A DNA stretch of 64,000 bases from Ophioderma brevispina (Eukaryota > Echinodermata > Ophiuroidea > Amphilepidida > Ophiodermatidae), in contig JAMKCH010058139.1 of the NCBI GenBank assembly GCA_023653785.1, positions 1 to 64,000 on the forward strand, given 5' to 3'. Both the position numbers and the translations under genes were made by a program. The first letter of the stretch is position 1; each line of letters opens with the position of its first letter. The notes under the pieces are model-generated. The model saw only the letters and a program-made list of their open reading frames with translations. It was not told the DNA's origin and ran no database searches. This document shows positions 13,681-26,607 of this stretch, one piece after another.

Positions 13681-14074
13681 TTTAGTTTTTTTGTTAGTTA
13701 GTTTTAAAAATATAGTTAAAATGTAAATGTGCAATTTTCCATTATTTACCATTTGGTAAGTTAGGCTCAGCCAAATGGACCACAGTGGAAATAAGTGTGC
13801 ATTATGTATTTATTTTTCTGTGTTTTTATCCGTGGATGTATTCCTAACTAAAAATGATAATGAAAACCTAAAGGCTGTGCGTCGTGAAAAGACATATCCA
13901 AGTTTGTAGTTTACCCTTTGTACAAATAAACCAAGTTTATCACTTTTAGGGGGGACATAGTGACATTAAAAACTCCGTATTACCAAGGGGAGGAGTTACC
14001 ACACCCAGGTAAACTTTCCTCCTGTGCCCCAAACGTTTTAAAAAACTTTCGTTAATGTCTTCCATAGTCAGTAT

Positions 14075-14895
14075 TCCCCACCCTTCTGATCATTTCTCAT
14101 GGATTTGTCTTCTCGGAAGGTTATGAACACAATTAGCGGGGTGCCGCCTCGTGAACGTGTGTGGGCGAAATCCATGAGGGGGATATTCATAATACAGCCG
14201 CCAAATGAAATTCTTAGACTGCCTGTAAAAATGTACCCAAAGTGTTCGTCTTGTTACAAGGATTAAAAAAAGTATAATGTTTACTACTTACAACTTACGG
14301 TTAGGAGATATAACCCAAAAATCGTCAAATTCAAAGGTCACCACGAAAGGTAAATCTTAAATATTGCCTTGATTTCTTCAAATTGGTTCAAATTGTTCAT
14401 CTTTTTCCTCAGAACTGCACAAAAACATTTTGCAACCGTCTGACCTTTTTTAAAATTCGAGATCATGAGGTCAAAGGGGTTGACCTTGTTTGTCATTTAC
14501 TCGAAAACAAATGAGAGGACCATATACTTTTGTTGGGCAACTCCCTGTGGAAAGGTTAAACATTTGGACAATTTTTAAAGAATTGGTGCAATGGTAAAAG
14601 GACGTACCTTTGGGTGTGACCCTTTGGACTATTTGACGAATTTTGTCTTCTACCTCGGCAACCATACCTTGTAGGTACAAACTATACTTTTTTTATATAA
14701 CTTGTATAGGCGAACACTTTGGTTACCTTTTTAAGCAATCTAAGCTTTTTCATTTTGAACACCCCGTATTATGAATTTTTTTCCCCTCCTGGATTCCCCC
14801 ACACTTCTCGAGGGGCACTCCCGCTAATTTGTTCATTACCCTCAAAGAAGACAAGCCACTGAGAAATGATACTCCCCTCTCCACGGTCACGCATT
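14075..14895. mobile_element. Inverted-repeat element, arms about 125 bp
   Basis: The left arm (14075-14200; for example gaacacaattagcggggtgcc and gatattcataatac) is repeated inverted at 14755-14895 (gtattatgaatttt and gcactcccgctaatttgttc). The roughly 550-bp middle carries no recognised protein. No target duplication could be fixed. It is probably a non-autonomous DNA element. Confidence 0.55.
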
Positions 14896-16220
14896 GCCCC
14901 AAATTACAACAACTATGTGACTCCCCAAACTCAGGTCACCATAGTTCCTAATTATCCTCTCTGAACACTAAGTAACAGGCCTCGACCTGTCCAGCTTTGT
15001 AGACACATTTGAAGGCTTTGTAAATCAACGTCTGGTTCCCAAACCCTCTAATAATGCAGCACTGAGTCCCTAATGTTACTTTTGACGATCTCGAACCCAG
15101 TGGTCGACATCAGCATTCATATTTGAAAACCATTTTAGGTGCTAATAGCATGGGTGGGTGAATATTTTTTTTTTCTAATCTCTTTTATAACGAGTGGATT
15201 CTTAGGACATTTTGGTTGCTGAAACCGAATCGGAAAGCTTTTTGGTTCTAAAAAAAAAAAAAATGAATTTTAAGGGGTCGGATTATGGAGTTTTAAGTTT
15301 TAACATGAAAATCAATTGGCTTAGCGGTTAAATTGGTCCTTATCTGACACAAACAAATTAGTGAAAAGAAATACTACCACAGAGGCAAAGGTATATGGAC
15401 TTATATCTTGTAAAAAGTAATGTTCCAAAGTTACAACGTATATGTCTGGAATAATGAAGCTGTTTTTTCTAAATTCCATATCTCAACATTTTGGAGATAA
15501 ATCTCTCTTGCGATAGTCCTCGTATGTCGATCGGAATGAGCTGGTGGATACTTCATTCACCATGTCACCATAATCAGGTCGTGTCTAATTTTCTGAAAAA
15601 TTAAGGCGAGTGTATGCCCTATTCTACGGAAGAATGGAAGCAATATTCTGTGTATAAGACATATTGTGCGTGGATCTACGCCACAACGGCGATAATCCCC
15701 AAGGCTTTCACGTAACTTCTATTCTGCCTGTGAACAATACCAACTTGTTAAAATCTCAATTGAAGTTTGCTATAATTTGCACAGGATTTAGTGACCTACA
15801 TTACCAACTGATCAACCATTGTAACAAATAAATATTTTGAAATATCTTTACCATTGAACCACCTAAGAACCTCTGAATACTTATCTGATTTTTTACCCTC
15901 GTCTTACTTTTTACCTCTTCTATTTTGGCCCTCCTAAAACCCCTTTTCTGATACAAAATTATTTAATTAGTGTGTCCATTACATTTTATTTATTGCTCCT
16001 TCCTCATGCAAAAACATAACCCACCTTGTACTGGGTTGAACCACAAGTGAGAGAAGTCTGGTCAACACCTTAAAGACCCATTGTCATAATTCAAAATTAT
16101 TCCCGATGATTTTTCAATACCCATATTTGTCCACATGTTGTATTGCTCTTTATGTGTTAAAAAAAGCAAAAATAGTTTTTTTTCAAATTCAAGTAGATTA
16201 TTAAAGCGTCAGTCATTATT
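14896..16220. other. No gene recognised, contains dispersed repeat copy 2
   Basis: This AT-rich stretch has only short open frames. A second copy of the 10.6-kb dispersed repeat lies at about 15790-15880 in the same orientation. Confidence 0.45.
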
Positions 16221-16224
16221 TTTT

Positions 16225-16400
16225 TATTATATGTTATCATTATTATATATGTGTATTATTATTATTTCATTACTAGTCATTATTATTATTATTACTATTA
16301 TTCTCATGATTATTATTCATTGTTATTATTAATATTTATTAAATACTATTTTCATATTATTATTATTTATTCTCAATTTTTATTCATTGCTACTGTTATT
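16225..16400. repeat. Imperfect ATT/TTA microsatellite
   Basis: Interrupted runs of tta/att trinucleotides extend over about 175 bases. The apparent Tyr-rich and Ile-rich open frames here are by-products of the repeat. Confidence 0.8.
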
Positions 16401-16629
16401 TTATTGTTATATTTTGTTTATTTTATTAACTGTTCGCGATTGTTTCCGCATTATGTTTCTTTCTTTTTTTAACAACTCTCACAATGTTACTTTACTTCCT
16501 TCCTGGGCCACTGTGATTCAACAACTGTTGTTTCTTCTTCTTTAAGTGGTTTGTCAATGCAAACTCTCCAAGTCCATTTTTCGTGTTTTTTTCTTAATTG
16601 TTTTTTTTTTTTTATTTGTTTCTGTTTGT

Positions 16630-19600
16630 AAGTGAATGTTTGATGTCCGACCACATTTCCATTTGATAATTTGCACACCCTTCTCATTTAATTTTAAGTT
16701 AAAAGGCCATTTTTCATTTGATACGATCATTTACATCCCTCTGATCCCCCTGATGATGCAGACTTTTCCAGCTCAAAACTCATTCCTTGTAAATACTACA
16801 CAAACGAATATATATCGATAACACTAAACCAAACCAATCATTAATAACTGTGATCTTTCACTCTTTTCATTTAAACCCCAAAATTCCTTAATAATAAATC
16901 CGATGATCTTGTCAACTACCTGTCCTCCTTACATAATCTTTTGATATCTATGGTTTTTCGAAACCTGGTTTTCATGACATCGACGCCAACATCGTTAACC
17001 TCGGCGACTACTCATCCGAGATTTGTAACCGGGATATCGGCGAGGGGGTGGTGTATCCTTTTTTATCAAATCTATATAACTATATCACTCTCTCACTCTC
17101 ATTTTCCTGATTTAGTATTAGACTTACTTATTGTGCTCCTCTTTTGTTGAAATTTTCACAAACCTCTTCTAAAATTGTTATAAGGGGATTGTTTAAACCT
17201 GAATATGTTGTTTTCATTGATTTCCTAACCCAGCTTGGTTCACTCTTAAATAAATTTCAAGTGAGAAAAATCATGTTATTTAATGGGCAACTTTAATCTT
17301 GACTTATTAACCCATGAAACTAATTCGAAAGTCCAAACGATTTTATAAACATGTTCTACTCACACGACTTTGTTCCTTGCATCAATCGACCAATGCGAGT
17401 TAGGCGCGATAAAAAAGGGGAGAGGGCACATTAGTGCAACCTGCTCGATAAATATTTACGTATGATATTCGTTGCTTATATCACTGCAGGTGTTTTGATC
17501 CACAGATCTTTCATCATTTTTCCTATTTTTGTAACACAACAAAATTTGCAAACATACAAATGTACTCAATCTACACCATTATTCAGAAAATCCCTACTTT
17601 TAAAACCGCAAACAATATTAACGTTCTTAAAATGCGTTGTCACTCCATTGATTGGCAAATTTATTCTCAATACATCGGACCCCAGATGAGGCCATACAAC
17701 AAATTTAAATAATAAAGTTACGGAATTCTTGATATCCATTGTCCAATAAGATCTAACAAATTTCACAACGAAATACACCTAAAAAACCATGGGTCAAACC
17801 CGCCGGTCTAATTAAATCACTTAAAATAAAGATAAGCTTATAAACCTATATCTCCAAACCAACTCCTGATAATAAATTAAAACTACAAAAAAACACAAAT
17901 AACCAAAAAACCCAAAATTAAAAAAAATCATATATCACCACTAAATTACAACAAAAAAAATAATACTAAGAAATGTGGGAAAAACTTTAATAAGTTTTGG
18001 GGGTCGAATAAAACCTAATTTCCTGATTTTTACACAGAGATCAAATGGGAAACACACCTATAAACAAAAGTATTGCTGATGGCTTTTAACACTTTTTGGC
18101 AAATATTTGGTGGCCACACTTGCCAACAAATTCTGAACCATCTCTACAAACCCTTATACGACACAGAAGTGCAATTTCTAGTAAGTTTTTTTTATATTAT
18201 CCTACATCTCCGGTGAAATTTTTAAAATAGACTCTAAATTAAAAAATGTGAAAGCAGTGGAATTGATGACATAAGCAATAATCTTCTAAAACAAATTATC
18301 CCTCAATTTGTGACGTTTCATCCTATATTTTTAATTTGTCATTTACGACTGGTGTTGTCACATCCTTACTCAAACAAGGAAATGTACGCCATATTTAAAG
18401 CTGCTGATGATAACCGTATTTTGGCAAATACACGGCGCTATCTCAATCTCAATTCTCTTCTCCCGTCAATTTCTTTCAAAACCCTAGAAAAGGTGTTTGA
18501 CACACGTTTTTTAATTTATAAACGTCCCAATATCCTCACAGCCCTCAATCAATTTGGATTTAGCCCAAAGAAATCAACTAACATGGCAATGAGCTCTATT
18601 GCAAAATAGCTAACATTCTTGATAAAAAACTTCACACAGCTGGTATTTTTCTAGACCTTAGCAAGGCCTTCCATCCTATCAACCACAATACACTCCTCAA
18701 TAAATTATCTAAATATGGGATCAGGGGCCCTTGCTAATGAAACTGTCTTCGGAGTTATCTTTCTGGTAGACGTCAACGTGTTCGATGTAATAGTACCCTT
18801 TCTAGTTCGGTTAATGTCACATGTGGAGTTCCACATGGCCGTTCCTGGGTCCTCTATTTTTCTTTTAACATAAATGACCTCCATTAATCCTACGAAGCAT
18901 ACCTTATTTTGTTTTTCTTTCAGATGATCACACTAACATTTTATTTTCTCAACCATGACCCGAACAGTTAGAAGATACAATTAAAACAGTCTTGCACATC
19001 TACTGGTTCAAATTACATAAACTTTCCGCTGAATATTAAAAAAAAACCAACTAATAATTTTTTAAAATAAACACAGCATACACAACCCAACATTAAACTA
19101 ACATTAAATGTTGTACAGCAATACACAAGTTGGAACAGTACTAAATTCTTAGGTGTTCTCATTGATTTCTAATTTATACCTTGGCATCACAAACACAGCA
19201 CATTTCTAAATTCATATCTAAACTTAATGGGTCAGACGCAAAGTTCGTCCTTTTTACTACAAGAATCTTACATATTTGTATATTCTCTTTGTCTACCATA
19301 CTTTTTCATAACGGTGCAATGATCTGGGCCGATCCTAATAATTCTGGCCTCGATTCTTTGTTTTTTACTTTCAAAGAAGCGAGTTATCAGGTTCATGTAC
19401 CCAACAACTCCGCTGGCTGCACACACTGACCCTGACCCTCTATTTTATACTTTAAAGACCTGAAAAATATTGATATTTATAAATACCAGCTTGCAATCTC
19501 CTTACCAGCATCATAACAACATTTTACCAAACAACCATTGATTTATACTTCTTATACGGCCTATCCCGTTCATGATTATGAAAACAAGGAATGTTACACC

Positions 19601-20100
19601 CAATTCATTAACCTACTAAAACCAAACCGTGCTTGCTGTAACAGCTCTGCATCCAAGAGGCCCCATAACGTTTGGAACAATATTCCTCCCTACTATCAAA
19701 ACAAGTCATCTTCCACTTGCTTCCTTTAAAGCAAAGTTAAGAAATTTTACATAGGTTTTTATTCCACATGATTCTCTATAATGGTTTGCATCCTTTTTGG
19801 TTACTAATCGCGTTAATTTTCTGTGGTCGAATTTCATACATGCCTGTTTTGTCTTGTATGTGCTTTCTATTTGGTCTGTTTTCTGGATTTTTATTATTTT
19901 GTCGCATTTTTGTCCTTGTTATGTATTCGCTAATGTAGTTTGTATCTTATATTTTTATGTAACTTGTAAGAGGTCACTACACCTTCACGCTCGGCGTTTA
20001 GTAGTGACCTCGTCAATCGCCAATCGTATTGTTTCTACTTACGTAATTGCAATTATATAAATTTGTATCATTATTATCATTCTTATTATCATTCTCATTC
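16630..20100 (+). mobile_element. Near full-length decayed non-LTR retrotransposon
   Basis: The order is that of a LINE ORF2. An AP-endonuclease part reads SDDLVNYLSSLHNLFDIYGF followed by FHDIDANIVNLGDYSSEICN near 16.89-17.03 kb. A linker runs at 17.46-17.9 kb. The reverse transcriptase includes FKAADDNRILANTRRYLNLN at 18.39 kb, FGFSPKKSTNMA at 18.55 kb, GIFLDLSKAFHPINHNTLLN at 18.64 kb, GVPHGRSLGPLF at 18.83 kb and an FxDDHTNI active-site relic near 18.92 kb. A C-terminal part extends to about 19.73 kb. The 3' end runs into an att/atc-type simple repeat at 20.06-20.10 kb. Multiple frameshifts and stops show it is dead. Its motifs differ from those of the 12-kb copy, so it is a separate CR1/jockey-like lineage. 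Confidence 0.82.
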
Positions 20101-20140
20101 TCAATATTATCTATAACCCAGTATGTTTTAATAAATCTTT

Positions 20141-20313
20141 CACTGAAGCCCTGCTTTTCCTTTCCAATGTTGCCTGAAATATATGCATTTCCCTTCTGAG
20201 AGTGGAATGCCCCAATTACCATAAGAACACCCCTAAAAAAGAGAATGGGTGCCTACCATTGACCCCAGGTCACCCCTGTCGACCTTAGCTCTTCTCTCAA
20301 TTCCGTTTTGGCT
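20141..20313 (+). repeat. Left terminal inverted repeat of the GC-rich element
   Basis: It matches the inverse of 26608-26771 in at least five ordered blocks, with small gaps. The best-kept block is cacccctaaaaaagagaatg. Confidence 0.8.
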
Positions 20314-22591
20314 CAAACCCCCACGGACGCGTGAAATATCATGCTGTGGGGCGGGCCCGGAAGCGGAATCAACATTGAAAGGAAATCAGGCTTCATTAAT
20401 GATTTATAAAACATAATGTGTTTTAGAATAAATCATATTACACTGAACTGATGTCCCTATTACAAGACACCAATGTTTGACTGAAATATATGCTTAACCC
20501 CCGTTGAATGAAATAATTTGTTTTTCACAAAAATCACATCAGACTAGCACACTCAGTCGTAGGTGGAGCATGATATTCAGAGCAAGCCCATAGGAATTCA
20601 GTCAAAGGTAGTACCACAAACGCCAGATCCCAAAAACACATGGAATCTAGATTCCTAAAGTCGAAGTCAGCCAATAACTCACCTAGATAATGGAGTACAC
20701 AGGGGTGAAGAGGACCTCAGACTTTGTAATGTGATTAAAGACCTTTCCAAAGTTTTTTGGAGGATAGCCGAGCCGCGAATCCCGCCGAGAGAACCCCCAG
20801 CCTAAGGAATTAGGGCGATACTGTAGAGCTCAGCCAGAGACTGGAGAGCGACGTAGGCCCTGGGGGACAAAGGGCCCGAAGCACCCCGCGGCAAAAGCGG
20901 ATACAAGGCCACCCTCGCGAACCACTGAGGAGCCGGGTAAGGAGCCAGAGAAGCGCAATGCGGACCCGCGTAAAGACGCAGGGCAAAGAGGCCCAACCCA
21001 AAAAACTGAGGAAAGCGGGCCCCCTAGAGAGGGGGTCCGATCAGATCACCCACAGAAAACCCCCCCCCAACCCCGGGGAGAGAGCCCCGGGGGAGATAAA
21101 GGTTTGAAGATATGCCTGAATGAAGGCTAAAGACCCCAGCCCCGTGGAGGGCTGAGAGAAAAGTCCGACCCTGACCCGGAGGAAGAAACTACAAGGAGAA
21201 GGAAATCTCCGAACTAATCCAGCCGGGAAAGGGACCCGAAAAAGTAACAAAGGCGAGGGCTAGAGCGACGCGGCACCGCAATGCCCGATTGTGGCTTTTC
21301 GCCAAGAGGCTCGCGGAGAACTCATAGTTATCGTGTCAGAAACTTACGCCTTGCAGGAGTCAAATGGAACGAACCAACGGTCAATGCAGAAGGTCTAACC
21401 GAACAACTATGCTTGGTATGGCTGAGCTGTTTGACCGAAATCCATACAAGCGTAATGGAAAAAAAAATCGGAAGACAGCCAACCAACGCCTCAAATAAGC
21501 GAAAAGTCCGCACCTCAGACTGTCACATTCAGGGGTGGAGGGACGATTCAGGCCTCGACTCGGAGTAAACAGAACCACACCGGGAAAGACGAGGCAGACC
21601 TCCGCAACCGGAAGCCAGTCGTCAAACCAGCACCGTGCAACCGAAGAGCAGTCATATGCTAGATTAATAATAAAACTAGCACTCCCCCAGATTGGGCCAC
21701 CAAAGGCTTCAAAACCTGGCCCAAAATAGACAAGTTGGGTAAAACCACACCGGAGAAGTCTACCAGAGGGGAGAACCCAGAGCTAACCTCTGCATAAACC
21801 ACGAGTCGAGCCCCCGAGAGGCGACCCGGTCGAGAGCCTCACTAACTGCCTCGGGGAAGCCCGAGCAAAAGCCAAACCAGTGGCGACTGTCGGCAGAGAG
21901 CAGGTGACAAATTCGTATAAGGACAGAATGAACCTAACACGCGGAACTTCTGGACCAAACGAAAAAACGGTATCGAGGAGGCAAACAAGAAGCCTCTTAG
22001 AGGTTACCGAACACGGCTACGGGCCAAAGGATTCCACCAGAAAGGCCACCGTGATCACAAACGCCTCGAGAAAAGGAGTAACCAACTCGTCACCCAACTC
22101 GAGACGTGAAACATGGAGAAATGACTCACAACGGGGGATTAAGCCCCAGAGACATTCCCACCCCGGAGCGAGAGCTCCCAACCGACCGAAGGCGGAAGTG
22201 GTCCATGCCACCATGTCAAGACTCCAGTCGAAAGACAGTGAGCCATACAACTGAGCAACCGAACTGTGGCCGCCCAGGCCCCGAGGGTACTAAGGGTAAA
22301 GCACAACATCCATTCGCACACGGCGGGAGAAGACAAGACCCAGCCACTGCCAGGAACACAACTGATAAATCCTCCAGGGAAGGCGAGTTCGGAGAACCCA
22401 CCCAACAAGGGGAGTACCCCCCGTCGGCGGGAATCCCTGCTAGGCAGCACAGTTGATACAGAAGGCTTGGCAAAAAAAACCGCAAGTGAAGAGATCGAAC
22501 AACGAAGCTGAAAACAGCTGGAGAGGATGGGGGAACCCCTAAAGAGCAGATCCCGACGAATCGGGGGCACCCCCCGGGCCTGAAGCCCGCG

Positions 22592-22672
22592 AACCGCGCT
22601 AGGCCCGGACACGCCCCAACGCCAGGCCCGGACAAGCCCCAACCCTAGGCCCGGACAAGGCCACACGCTAAG
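22592..22672 (+). repeat. 23-bp tandem repeat in the GC-rich core
   Basis: Three and a half copies of a unit like aggcccggacaagccccaac are present with single-base differences. They create a long Pro/Gly-rich open frame on the minus strand that has no other support as a gene. Confidence 0.65.
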
Positions 22673-24507
22673 CCCGTATGAACTAGCCCCAAAGAGGGCA
22701 TCCTTCGATTCCTAGCCCCAAAACCCGTGTCCATCGTCACCCCTAGAAAACGAGTGAGACAGCGGGACATGATAGTCAGCTGGGAGCCAAAGAATGTGCG
22801 ATAGAACTGTCAAAGAAAAAGAAGCCAGCCCCTAACTCCCGAAAAACGGGAGAAGGGATCCGCGGTCAAGACGCCGACCCAACAGTAGGCGAGTCCAGGC
22901 GAAGTCGAAGACCTCAAGGGCTAGGAGTTAGGCCTGGTAGCACGGGTAAGGTAGGCAACAGAGCCAAACCACGAGCGCACAGGACGAACAAGCCCAGAGG
23001 GGGGCGAGGGCATCCACTGGGTGGAGCCAAGCCCATGAAGGAACCGATCCATCAAGCTTCAAGAACTGATACCAAAGCCCTTACCGGCAAGAGCATGCTA
23101 GGCCCCGTGCCACCACCAGCCGCATGTAGGCCGAGGTTCTCTCATCCCGCACAGAAGTTAGGACAGAGGGCAAGGAAGAACATCCAAGGCCAACGATCAA
23201 GTTCCCTATACGGGGTGTAAGGCCAAGGGAGAACGACATAAAAGGCCCCCTATCCCAGGCCTAGGCCGGCCAGTGAAGCCCCTGGAGGGGCCACGCAACA
23301 CCAGCATAGGCATCAGGCCTATAAACCCCGAATGTGGCCAAGGTAATACAACCAAGCATCAGGGCATCAGCCCTATGCCATTGGCCCGACACGGGCCCAG
23401 CCAAGCTGCGTGGGAAGACCCAGGGCCTAGCTCCCCCGAATGGAGATAAGGTTCTAATACGAGAAGCAAAGCTAAACGATGAGCCCCCCAAGGCCTAGGC
23501 CAAGCGAAGTTCAAAAAAGACCCGCCAAGAGGCTAAAGGCACCCCTCCCGATATCAGGGGCTAAATACCAAAAGACCAGTTATCAAGCCAAGGCAGAACA
23601 TGGTCTGACCCAGGGGGAACAGAGACTAACGCAGACTTGCAACTGTCACTAGGCCCACCTGAAAGCGGCGGCATGCCCTCTGATTCCCCAGGAGAGTCGC
23701 CGCGAGCTTCCTCATAGCCAGAGTCCAGGCTCCCCAAGGGAGACAGCTGACCAGGCTAGGTAGCTCAGTAAGCATAACAGCCAGAGCCTAATATGCCCAG
23801 ACAAGCTAAGGCTAAAATGGCCCAGCACTAACTGGCAGAGACAGAGGGCCTCAGTCCCGATGTGCACACGTAGCGGTCCCTGACTAGCAACTCACTATGA
23901 GCTATGCTAACCTGTACCAGCAACACTTTCCACCGCCACAACGAAGGCAGCGACGTAAGCGCCGGCGACCCAGAGCTGAAAGCCCCTGGAGGCCGGGAGC
24001 CGAGCTGCATAAAGGCTAAGTCTGGATCTCGACAAAGTTGCAAGCCATAGCACGGCAGGCTGCGCCCCATGCCCAAGGCCGAGCGGGCTAGAGGGCCCAC
24101 CACAAGGGCAGGTCATGATCAACCACCGCCTTAGGGGACCCCCCCTACATGCCGAAGCTAGAGACTCTAGAAATATGTACCGTACCCAGGGACTACACAC
24201 GGCTGAGAGGGCTTTCATTCAACGCCAAGGCAAGGCGACAAGCCAGCCAGGAGGGAAGCCACTGAAGCTAGGCCGCCCCGATGGGATCCCCGCCAAAGAG
24301 CAGACTTGATTAGACGCCAAGATAGACCCACCGAGACCTACGGCATCCCTAAGGGATGCCCGAGAGCCAGCGCGGTCGCGACTCCCCCACAAGTTAGACA
24401 GTTGTCGTTCGGCGCCGAGGTTGAAAGTCAACACCCGGGAAGGTGGGCAAACAACTCCCGAGCAGCAGCCCCCGTAGAGGAGACCATATGCTGGTTTAGC
24501 CCGGAAA

Positions 24508-24582
24508 TCCACGCCACCAACGGCGGATAACGGCCACCCCCCGAAATCAACGCCGATTACGGCGGATAAACGGCCACCATGC
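24508..24582 (+). repeat. Short duplicated block in the GC-rich core
   Basis: Two roughly 36-bp copies are present, each with the motif acggcggata-acggccacc, separated by a few bases. Confidence 0.5.
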
Positions 24583-24970
24583 CGCGAACCCTACGGGAGG
24601 AGACGCGGCATAAAGGATGAATGTATCCGACTCAACCCAAGCCACTCACCCCGAAGTTGAGACGGCTATAGAAGGTATAGTACTCTCCACACGCCCTAAG
24701 GCCGGGAGAAAAACCCCTAAAGTCCCGGAGGCCAACGAGCTATACACCCCGCAGAGAGGGACTTATAGCGACCGGCTAAAGTCCCGTGCACGCAGCGCGC
24801 CCTGAAAGTGCATGCTGCAGCCTGCACCGAGTCCCCTGTGGAGGTAAGCCCCGAAGCTATACCCCACCGTGGCGCCGAGAACGCGAAACACCCCACTGGG
24901 TGCAACCGTAACGGGGAACCGTATAGGGAACGCCTCTGTACGAAACCGCAACCAGTAAATAACCTCACCC

Positions 24971-25590
24971 AGGACCCCGCGGAAGCGGGGACCAACCTGG
25001 CCAAGCGCGTGCGCGCCCCACCTAGCCAGGAGGCCTGGTAGAGCACAAGCGACGAGCCAGATTACCCCGCGGGCTAACAGCAGGCTAGCCATGCGTGGGT
25101 ATGCGAAGCAGCTGGACCGTAGCGGTAACTAGCGCTGGACGAACCGAACCAGTAACCGCACACGGAAACCCCGCTTGATTCGGGGGTCCACCTAGTCGAA
25201 GCGCTGGCGCGCCCCACCTAGCCGTGAAGGCCCGGTGAAACATGCAGCACAAGCCAATTAACCCATAACCGACCCCCCGCGCGTTGCTATCTGGCTGCCA
25301 TGGCGGGTGTGCTAACGGCTGAAACCTGCAGTCGGTAGAACTAGCGCCTGACGAACAACCCCCCGCAAAACCACGTAACCGCGGCACTTTACCGCCACCC
25401 CAGTCCCGTGATGGGGGCCAACCTAGCTAAGCCGGCCCCTCTCCTCTCCTAGCCCTCGAATTGCTGGGTGAAGCAATGCATAGCACGACCAGATGCTAAC
25501 CGCGTGACTATCGAGCTAGCCATCGGGGAGGCATGTTAACATAAACTACACCCTCGGTCGCCCCATAGCTGGGCGCCGAGGAACCCTCCT
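24971..25590 (+). repeat. Degenerate 190-240 bp tandem units in the GC-rich core
   Basis: Three successive units start with a small hairpin (ccccgcggaagcgggg, then ccccgcttgattcggggg, then ccccagtcccgtgatggggg). Each continues with an acctrg-cyaagc block, a gcgcgccccacctagcc block and further shared words (the first two carry gtaacc-gc near their ends). Units are of unequal length and diverged. The leading hairpin in each unit is the most regular part. Confidence 0.55.
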
Positions 25591-26607
25591 CAAGGCCCGG
25601 ACGAATCAAGCCCCGAATAGGAAACCACGTGAGAACCCTAGGGCTAGACCAGGCCAGCCAGCGGCCGGTATCGTGGTAGACGGGCGGAACTCTCGTGGAG
25701 AGAGAAACGCCCTACTAACACGCCATGAAGTGCCGAAGCTAACAAACACCTTTCATGTGCTCCCAAGCAGGCGGGGCCGCCTTGGAAGACCTTCGGACCG
25801 TAGCCCGAATACCACCACCACCCACACCGCGCCCCCCCTTTTTCCTAAGCGAAACATAGACAGGGAAACAATGTTCAATGGCGAACCATTGAAAACTGAG
25901 AAGCCACGCAAAGAACGATCACCAAAACGGAGAAACAGCGGAAGCAAGACCCCTAATGAAACTCACGGAGAAAGAGGTCTCGGGGCGGCGCGGGGTGAAG
26001 CGAGACAAATGGGCGCGCGTGTCTGAACGAAAACAAACAAAGAAAACGAAGCGTGCCGCGTACAACCCCCTTCCCGCCAACGCGGAGTCAAAGATACCGT
26101 CGCGGTAACAGAAAAGCACACACAACGGTAAATCATTTTCCAAAGTCATTTTCACATATTTTATTAGAATATTACACAGCATAAGAAACAATAATAGACA
26201 CAGCACTTCACCCAATAGAACTGTTTTATTGATAGTATGATAACTACAGAACACACAAACAGGCCTCACAGAAGCAAGGCAATCCAAAGCAAACGCACAA
26301 CGTGCGCAATGGCTGCCTTTGTTTACCCTTATTGTAAAAACCGCACAAAGAAAGATCACATGACCGCACAGGCGGCAAAAAAGGATACACAATACAAGCT
26401 CTCCGACGGGCGTTAAAAGTCGGCCGTTATTCTCGTCCGAATGAGCGCTATAAATCCATTATATAATCCAGTATATATTCCAGATAGATATGGTATAGTA
26501 GTAGGATTATCATCCGTATGAGCGACAACTAGTCAGTATCAAAATCTCAGTTAATTTTGGGTGCTAAATATGCAGAGCTTGCGGTAACACGCTCCGTTTT
26601 GGATAAC

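Noticed and set aside
16135..16472. Tyr-rich and Ile-rich open frames
   Set aside because: They are translations of the ATT/TTA microsatellite.
21880..22254. 124-codon plus-strand frame with many Arg, Ser and Thr
   Set aside because: Low-complexity basic sequence expected from an A/G/C-rich strand. It shows no domain.
22139..22666. 175-codon minus-strand open frame in the GC-rich core, with overlapping frames on both strands
   Set aside because: It is open because the block is GC-rich and repetitive. It is Pro/Gly/Leu-rich with no domain, and neighbouring frames are equally open.
25919..26392. 157-codon minus-strand frame rich in Cys and Phe at the edge of the GC-rich element
   Set aside because: No recognisable motif. 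It spans the change from core to AT-rich arm and has no similar partner frame.
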